A DNA stretch of 64,000 nucleotides from Orobanche coerulescens (taxonomy: Eukaryota; Streptophyta; Magnoliopsida; Lamiales; Orobanchaceae), in NCBI GenBank assembly GCA_033398695.1, contig JAWKAU010000247.1, forward strand, positions 102,001 to 166,000. Reading direction: 5' to 3'. The notes under the pieces were generated by a model that worked only from the letters and a program-made list of their open reading frames with translations, made no database searches and had not been told where the DNA came from. Position 1 is the first letter of the stretch; each line of letters starts with the position of its first letter. The position numbers and the translations under genes were made by a program. This document shows, piece by piece, positions 57,447 to 64,000 of this stretch.

Positions 57447-58522
57447 GTTCCAGCCCAGTATATATATGACAGACCAGCCACTTTTCCCTTCGTTTTTCAT
57501 TTCCTTCCTTCTCCGTCCGCGGCTGGCGATTCATGGGTGACGAAGTCATGTTGTTTAACAACAAATCCATGAAGTTCTTGAGTTCATAACATCAATCAAT
57601 CATCCGTTATCATCCTTTGATCCAGCGAATCAAGGTAATCTTCCTTAGAACCCTAATTTCGTGAATTTGGGGGTTTTTGCATTTTTGTCCGATTCGTTCC
57701 GTGTTGATTAATTCATGATGGGTATGATTAATCTTGGTAGTATTCTCGTGTTTAACATCATTTAATCCATTGTTCTTCGTCGAATCGAAGTATATTTCTT
57801 GATTTCCTTCGAATTGACTTTTTGGGGGATTTGTCCCCGATCTCGTTTTTCATCCGTTTTCGATGGATCGATTATGGTTAAATGATGTTTTTAAACATAT
57901 TCTATGGATTGTATATCCATATTTCAACTTGGAATTCCGTTTTCGTGTTTTGTCGGGACGAATCATGTTCTTGGCCGTTTTGGGGAAAAACACTTGAACA
58001 TTCGTTGTTCGTTCTTTGAATTCAACGGCTTTGAGTCATGCTATGGAATTCATTTTCATTGTTGTTATTGTCCTCCGTAGTTTATTATCGCGAATTGGCA
58101 TTCGGTGGAGTCGGCGAGTTCGTAGTCGGTTCGTGCCAACCTACTTCGGCCGATTCTCCGCGTTGTGGTTATTCGAGGCAAGTACCTTGCCCATACTTTT
58201 CTTATTTTATGGATATGATAATTAGTGATCGTCTCTATGTGTTTATTTGATCGTTTGAATTGAACTTTCAAGAATTCGGTTAGCCTTGTTAAAGGCCCTC
58301 TCTCAAAACGCATGAGTTTCGTGAATGTTATGTTCTGTGGATGGTTACGTGAACCCTGTAAATTCGCTTGTTGTTGTTGTTGTGCTTTGATAATATATAT
58401 ACATATATTCTCTTTTCAGTGCGTTGTGATTTGATAATTGTGTCGTGCCTTGCGTTGTTTCCTTTGGGTGGATTTCTTGGATATGTTTGGTGTGATATGC
58501 TAATTTGTGTGCATGTATTTTC

Positions 58523-58905
58523 GCTCACCTCGGGAGGGTCCGACGGGGCCACGGAGGGAATTGCAATGGTATAGCCCTGGATTCACGAGTGCGGTTGTTT
58601 GTTTTGGTGAATGTATTTGCTCACCTCGGGAGGGTTCGACGGGGCCACGGAGGGAATTCCAATGGTATAGCCCTGGATTCACGAGTAAAACTTCACGAGT
58701 GCGTGTGTATGTTTGGTGAATGTATTTGCTCACCTCGGGAGGGTTCGACTGGGCCACGGAGGGAATTCCAATGGTATAGCCCTGGATTCACGAGTAAAAC
58801 TTCACGAGTTGGTGTATATGGTTTCGAAAACGCATTCTGCTCACCTTGGGAGGGTCCGACGGGGCCACGAAGGGAATCCAATGGTATAGCCCTGGATTCA
58901 CGAGT
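58523..58905 (+). repeat. Minisatellite in B LTR3 (four units)
   Basis: Same four-unit array as LTR2 at 52748-53130, with only a few substitutions, within the proposed leader-intron interval. Confidence 0.92.
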
Positions 58906-59701
58906 TGGTGTTGTATTTTTGGTGACCAAGGTTTACGTATCTTGGGCGATTATATTGTTTTGATTTTATGTCCGCCGAGGACACGTGACGTGGATTTTAA
59001 CCTTGTGAACTGCTGTTGGTTTTCTATTTGCGAAAATAAAACCTTTGGGCTGTGACCCTGTTGATTTTGGAAAGATTAGGATTCGGTAATCCTAAATTGA
59101 TTTCTATTAAAACTCTCGAGGGCATTTTAAACTGTTTTGTAAATTATTTCCCCTTTAATTATTGTCTTTCGGTTTTAGAAATATCTACCCAAACTCTTGC
59201 CTCGGGTAGTACTTTTTGTTACGTTTGGATCTTTGCGGATTCCTGGTTATTGTTTTCGTGGAATGTGAATTGTATGGCTCGTATTTTTGCACTTGTACTT
59301 GCACTAGCGAAACAGTGGAGTTTTGCTAACCCCCGAGTATTCGGGGGGTGGATGTCTATTTTTGCATTCAGGTTTTGGGAGCATAGCACAGGGTCGGCAC
59401 GAAGGATGATGAAAGATGAACGATACTAATCACACGAGGATCCGTTGATGTCGCATTGGTCCAGTTGTATTTTCTTTTCCGCTGCAGTATCCTTTCCCGT
59501 TGTACGGGCGTGGTTGTATTTTGACCCCTGCGTGGGCATGAGTTGTATTTGAGTTGTATGTATTTATTGAAAGACCAAATCGGTCTACTGAGTCATTTTA
59601 GCCTTAAAGGCGATGTTTGATTTTAGTTACGAGCCTGGTAGATCCTCAAGGAGAAGGTCTACGACGTGTAATATCCCTGAGCGGATTGGGGGTGTTACAC
59701 C

Positions 59702-59952
59702 TTACGGCCGTAACTGGCATTCATCAAAATCCGCCCAGCGCCTTCCGATCACTTACGGCTGTAACCGACAGGGCCTTACGGCCGTAACTCGGCACTTACG
59801 GCTGGCAGGTTCTTACGGCCGTAACCGGCATTCGTCCGAACACTGCCTGGCACCCGTACGGCCGTAACTGACAGCCCTTACGGCCGTAATCGGCATTCGT
59901 CCAGCCATGTCTGCCGAGCACGTACGGCCGTAACGGGCACCTTACGGCCGTA
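59702..59952. promoter_or_regulatory. TTACGGCCGTAA array in LARD B' LTR
   Basis: Nine intact or decayed copies in about 250 bp: 59702-59713, then variants TTACGGCTGTAA, GTACGGCCGTAA and more perfect copies near 59775, 59814, 59878 and 59942. The B tandem inserted inside this array, as the unit at 46803-46814 on the other side shows. Confidence 0.85.
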
Positions 59953-60488
59953 ACTCGGCCAGGCTAGGCCCTGCTCCGGCCGTGACTCGGTCGTGGCCAC
60001 TCCGACGGCCCGGACAACCCCAAAACCCGAAGCTGAATATAAACCGAAGATACGGTTACAAAGTACTCGCAAAGATGAATCTAAGAGCTAAGAGAACACA
60101 TGATTCCGACCACCCGAAGTGTCGGAATTCGACAAGAGAAGTAATTACCCCAAACTTTGGGAAATTACGAAAACGGCCCAAAATGTCCGAAATACATGAT
60201 ACACGATCGAAACACCAAACCAAAGCTCGCAACATGAATAATAACATTAAATGAACTTACGAGAAACTCAAAACAACAGTTTTGGACGAGATTCGCAAGA
60301 ATCGAACTCAAGTGCGGAAAAGCCGCTTAAGAATGCGGAACCCAACAAAACGACACCGAAACGAACTCAAATGACAAAAAGTGCAGAATTAATCATTCTC
60401 AGAATGACGATACAGTCATGGGCGAGTCGTCAGAACGGACTCCCGCCAAAAAAGCAAATTATCGGAAATCGAAATTGCGGGTATTACA
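59705..60488 (-). mobile_element. LARD B' LTR, right part
   Basis: After the TTACGG array, sequence homologous to the ends of family-B LTRs (compare 29050-29394 and 41150-41494): CAAACTTTGGGAAATTACG, GAACTCAAGTGCGGAAAAG, ending GCGGGTATTACA at 60488. Minus orientation, so this is the 3' LTR end of a B' element. Confidence 0.88.
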
Positions 60489-61685
60489 TACTACCCTCCT
60501 TAAAAGAAGTTTCGTCCCGAAACTTAAAACAAGTAGGAAGAAGCAATATCCCGGCAGGAAAAATCAACAAGATAAACAAGAAACGCGTAACTTACGCCCA
60601 ATTGGGAAATGTTACCAGCAACGCAAAGGAATATACAGCGTGAACACACGCTCCACAACGACCAACACAACGCCACCGGTAGAGACATAATAAAACCAAC
60701 AAGTGACAAGTGTCATCAAACAGATTATACAATCAAGTCAATTATCCGAACAATCACAAAACACAAAGCACTTGCTACAAGGAAACACGCACAGTCGAGA
60801 GAGCAGAAAATAAACACAAAACGATCCACAAGGATAATCACAATCAATTCGGACTACGCCGAAATCCTCAAAAAGCATACTAGGCATCTCTGTGCCCTTT
60901 CGGAGCAGAGACACAGCCTCGATCCCCAAATCTCTCAGCTACCGTCTCGCAATGCACGGCTCAGTGACCCACCTGGCCACACTCGAAACAACTGACTAAC
61001 AGTGAACGACAATTCTTCGCGGTACGAGATCAGGCAACAACAGTCAGACAAACCTGATCAACAACAACGATCGAACAACAACGACCGAACAACAACGATC
61101 GAATAACAACGATCAAATAACAATGATCGGACAACAACTATCAAATAACAATGATCGAACAACAACGATCGAAAAACAATGATCGAGCAACAACGATCAA
61201 ATAACAATGATCGAACAACAACGATAAAAAAGCAATGATCGAGTAACAACGATAAAACAACAACGATCGAACAACAATGATCGAATGACAACGGTCGAAC
61301 AATGACTCCGAAGTTCACACTTCAACTCAAGACATCAAAAGAACTAGTAGAACCAAAAGATGTTACTTCCGAACAAGGTTCACAAGAATCGAACCGAACT
61401 CAGAACAATAACTGGATCGACCCAAAACAAGATCACGGCTCGTTCGAATGATGAAACCGAAATACAGAACAAGTTCAGAAAGTATCAACGAATACGAGCG
61501 AGTCGATAGACTTGAGAAAGAGGAAATGTAGAAGTCCAAAAATAATACGGGTATTACATTCGACCTCTTATAAAAGAAGGTCGTCCACGCAACTCACAAC
61601 AACGGAAACAAGGCAACAACACAAAAGCAGCTGACGGAAACATTTCCCATGGGCCTCTTAGAGCCGATCCTGATATCTGCACTAA
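60489..61685 (-). mobile_element. LARD B' internal fragment
   Basis: PPT (minus: TTAAGGAGGGTAGTA) at 60489-60503 adjoins the LTR. Internal non-coding sequence similar to LARD-B1 29400-29640 follows, then a short tandem repeat (61058-61310) and a fossil LTR start (minus TGTAATACCCGTATTA near 61558). Truncated at 61685 at the junction with X copy 2. No gene. Confidence 0.82.
61058..61310. repeat. Short tandem repeat of about 14 bp units
   Basis: Variants of AACAACGATCGA / AACAATGATCGA repeated for 250 bp. The 86-residue minus-strand frame across it (repeated SLLFDHCC) is a repeat artefact, not a protein. Confidence 0.92.
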
Positions 61686-62300
61686 CAAATTATTCTCATC
61701 CAACATAGTCTTCAGTTCATGAACTATTTCTGAATGGAGATCATTAGACTCACTATTTTTCCTACATATTTAAAATATAAATAAATATTAGTTGGAAAAA
61801 GCAATTTTATCTCATCACATAAATTCAATTACATAACTAAAAATAACAAAAGTAAAAGGACATAACAATATTTATTCTGTTTTCCACCTCGTTTTCAGTA
61901 ACATAGATGTAAAGATGTGCAAACTTTGGTGCCTCACTATCTGGTGGCAGTAGGCTGCCCATTAAGTGGTAATTTTACCCTTGCATCTTAATGATCGGAG
62001 GTGATTTGCCCCGATTAATACTCCAATCTTTTTTTGCTTCAATTGATGTGAATGAGAACATGCTATTATATGATCAGATATTATCATGAAAATATTTGTT
62101 CTTATCACTGTCCCAATGTAATAGTTGTTGCAATGTTTGAGGAGGGTTGTTCAATTTAGCGAGCTGTATTTTTTCATCCCTACCACAACATCCATGATAT
62201 ACGGATTTTTATGTTTGAGGAGGTAGACAATCTTTCCTCACACCAACAAAGACCACAATTTCTGCAATAATGTGACGGATCGCCAATGCTCAAATATTCT
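61686..62300 (-). pseudogene. Duplicated Helitron Rep 5' fragment in X copy 2
   Basis: Minus-strand coding matching 43528-44110: YCRNCGLCWCEERL, LAKLNNPPQTLQQLLHWDSD (only partly present in copy 1), YNSMFSFTSIEAK, SLLPPDSEAPKF, YVTENEVE/A-type end. It stops at the X boundary, before the HUH-containing region, so it cannot be functional. Confidence 0.8.
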
Positions 62301-63840
62301 GAATGTCAGAAAATAATAATGAATACATATAAATATATATCTATGCATAATAAAATATCTAATAATCGAAATGCATATATTATAAATGTTTGCAAATATG
62401 GATGTTAAAAATAATTAATCATACCAACATGCTTTGATCCATTACTATTATAGCTCGAACAAAATCTTTGCTTACATATTTTTTTCTTTTACCTGTAGGA
62501 TCTTTATTGTCATCACGGTCTACAATAGAAAAACAGCCAGATATATTATTATATTACAGCCACATGCAAATAAAAGAAAACAACTACACCAAATAAAATA
62601 TTTTATCCATTACTGAAAAATAAATTTAATTGACATACCAGAGAAATGATTAACACTTCTACTCGCAATGTTGGTACTTGCAACACCATCCTCATTAACA
62701 GCTCCACTTGCTAGTATTGTTGTTTCATAGAAGAAAAAAAATAATAGAATTGAATAAATATATGTTTGGAATATAATAATCAGTTGTATAAATTGTACTC
62801 CCAGTTAGATAAAATTTATTTCATCCCGTATATTGCTTTATTGTGTCTAATGTTTTTTGTAAGAAAATAAACTTAAGAATATCGATGATATATTGATAAT
62901 TAAATTAATATCTAAAAACTAAATCCAATATACCTGAAAAATGAGGAGTGCTTCCACTTGTAACATAATTACTTAAACAACCATCATAATGTACTTGCTA
63001 CATAAAGAGAAACAAAAATGAGATATTAGACAATTGTATGATTGAAAATATATTTAAATACGTACCATTCGAGACGTTTGTGAGTTTCAATATTGATACC
63101 AGTGACAGTAAATTTGGCAAAAATCCACAGAAATCTTTGTGAAGAGAAGAAGCATTCATCATATTATAAAATTCGGTAAAAATAATTACGAATAGCATTA
63201 AACAACATTAGATATGTTATCTAACTTTACTATTAAGAAAGAGACAATTTTTTTTCAACAAACACATATTTTTTTATAAATTATTTTGTCTTTTTAAAAA
63301 TTTTAAGAAAGAAAAGAGATGGAAGTTGTTTCAATATTTTATTTTATATACCAACCAAAAGGTTCCATCTCTATTTAATATTTTAATTTAACTTATTATA
63401 AATTGAAATGATTATAACTTTTTCATATCAGTTATGATAAAAAAATAATATATCAAATTCATCCTTATTTTATATTCTTTAATTAAAGGCCGTGAATGTG
63501 TGTGTATATATATATACATGTGTATATATACATATATGTATATACAAATATATATATACACAAATATATATATATATACACACACACTATGTATTCGAAT
63601 ACATCAACCTTCCATTTCCGGTTTGCGGTTAGTAAAATGATCTTTAGATAATATCATCATATTGGAGAAGAAACTCATATCAACGACCGACATGCCTCCT
63701 TTGAAGTTAAGTTTGTATCTCTATATTTTTTCTATTATCGAGCTCGATCTATGTCGTATAACATGTTTGTTCTTTATATTTAAGTTAAAATATATTTTTA
63801 ATTCACTCTTACATTCTATAATTGAATAATTATTTAAACA
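61686..63840. repeat. Segment X, copy 2 of the direct duplication
   Basis: 2155 bp matching 43528-46444 minus the Helitron. Left junction ...CTAACAAATT and right end TTATTTAAACA. It contains the duplicated 5' part of the Helitron Rep gene (minus strand, 62300-61686; SLLPPDSEAPKFAHLY near 61940) and preserves about 12 bases near 62150 that copy 1 lost. It also has the intact Helitron empty site at 63534/63535. Confidence 0.9.
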
Positions 63841-64000
63841 CTCAAAATTATTATATTTTGAGATAACACATTAAATTGATTACATCGTCGCTAAATCATA
63901 AAAAATCCATACTAATAAAATTATGAATTATATTTTATAATAAAAGTCAATAACAATAATAATAAAATAATTTATTTTACTTTTACTAAATTGAATTTGA
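63841..64000. other. AT-rich flank, no recognisable feature
   Basis: 160 bp of AT-rich DNA after X copy 2, presumably the original right-hand continuation of the Helitron or host DNA. No coding signal seen. Confidence 0.6.

Larger units (their letters stand above)
46829..59699 (+). mobile_element. Tandem family-B LARD: LTR-int-LTR-int-LTR with one TSD
   Basis: LTR1 46829-48777 (truncated), internal 1 48778-50682, LTR2 50683-53925, internal 2 53926-56458, LTR3 56459-59699. One perfect TSD CCTTA (46824-46828 and 59700-59704) flanks the whole array, so it derives from a single insertion later expanded. The two internal regions and LTR2/LTR3 are almost identical outside the GC-rich arrays. Same family as LARD-B1 but on the opposite strand. 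No RT or integrase anywhere. Confidence 0.92.
56459..59699 (+). mobile_element. LTR3 of B tandem (complete 3' LTR)
   Basis: 3241 bp, TGTAATACCCGC to GGGGGTGTTACA. It has the best-preserved palindrome array in the window (57049-57446). TATA TATATATAT is at 57459-57467, donor-like AG/GCAAGT at 58177/58178, minisatellite 58523-58905, acceptor-like GCATTCAG ending at 59371, then R/U5. Followed by the TSD CCTTA. Confidence 0.92.

Noticed and set aside
61058..61318. 86-residue minus-strand ORF with repeated SLLFDHCC/VVVRSLLFD
   Set aside because: Translation of a 14-bp tandem repeat without start context or homology; annotated as a repeat.

Overview
This window is plant nuclear DNA made almost entirely of nested transposable elements. 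I see no intact host gene, no rRNA or tRNA gene and no CRISPR array. Every coding region I can recognise belongs to a Ty1/copia, Ty3/gypsy or Helitron element, and all of them carry stops, frameshifts or deletions. Plant origin is supported by SIRE/Maximus-type copia elements with an extra 3' ORF, gypsy and LARD elements primed by initiator tRNA-Met (TGGTATCRGAGC), a Helitron with a plant-type Rep protein, and TATA-box LTR promoters. The species cannot be named from the sequence.

Layout, left to right. 1-5081: a gypsy element on the minus strand (A1; gag-pol cut by the window edge, then its 5' LTR), inserted in an LTR of family C (5082-5701), which abuts the end of another gypsy LTR (F, 5702-6289). 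6296-6869 is part of a minus-strand Helitron Rep gene. At 6870 a SIRE-like copia element (copia-1) interrupts that gene (TSD GTCGC). With its own insertions it runs to 42988, where the Helitron gene resumes. Copia-1 holds a solo C LTR (14962-16560, TSD GAGGT), a second copia element (copia-2, 18089-25790) and a LARD-like element (LARD-B1, 26339-41494, TSD ATCTA). LARD-B1 holds a pol-less gag-protease element (TR-GAG, 34273-40804), which holds a solo gypsy-A LTR (37440-39800, TSD AGAGT). Taking the nested insertions out leaves about 11.6 kb for copia-1, 8.6 kb for LARD-B1 and 4.2 kb for TR-GAG.

Right part. Helitron Rep sequence (42994-44110) runs into a 2-3 kb segment X that is present twice in direct orientation (43528-46444 and 61686-63840). 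Between the copies lies a 15-kb filler: a truncated LARD relative (B') interrupted by a three-LTR tandem of family B (46829-59699, TSD CCTTA). X copy 1 carries a 750-bp non-autonomous Helitron; X copy 2 preserves the empty site.

The most notable signal is regulatory. Several unrelated families (gypsy A, LARD B, copia-2) carry promoter-proximal arrays of a near-palindromic 12-mer, TAGCGYRCGCTA. Families C and B' carry a different 12-mer palindrome, TTACGGCCGTAA, with the CpGs at the same positions. The arrays generally sit just upstream of the LTR TATA box, and one pair sits before an internal ORF3. The gypsy/LARD LTRs also share a possible GC-AG leader intron ending just after a CCCC/GGGG hairpin.
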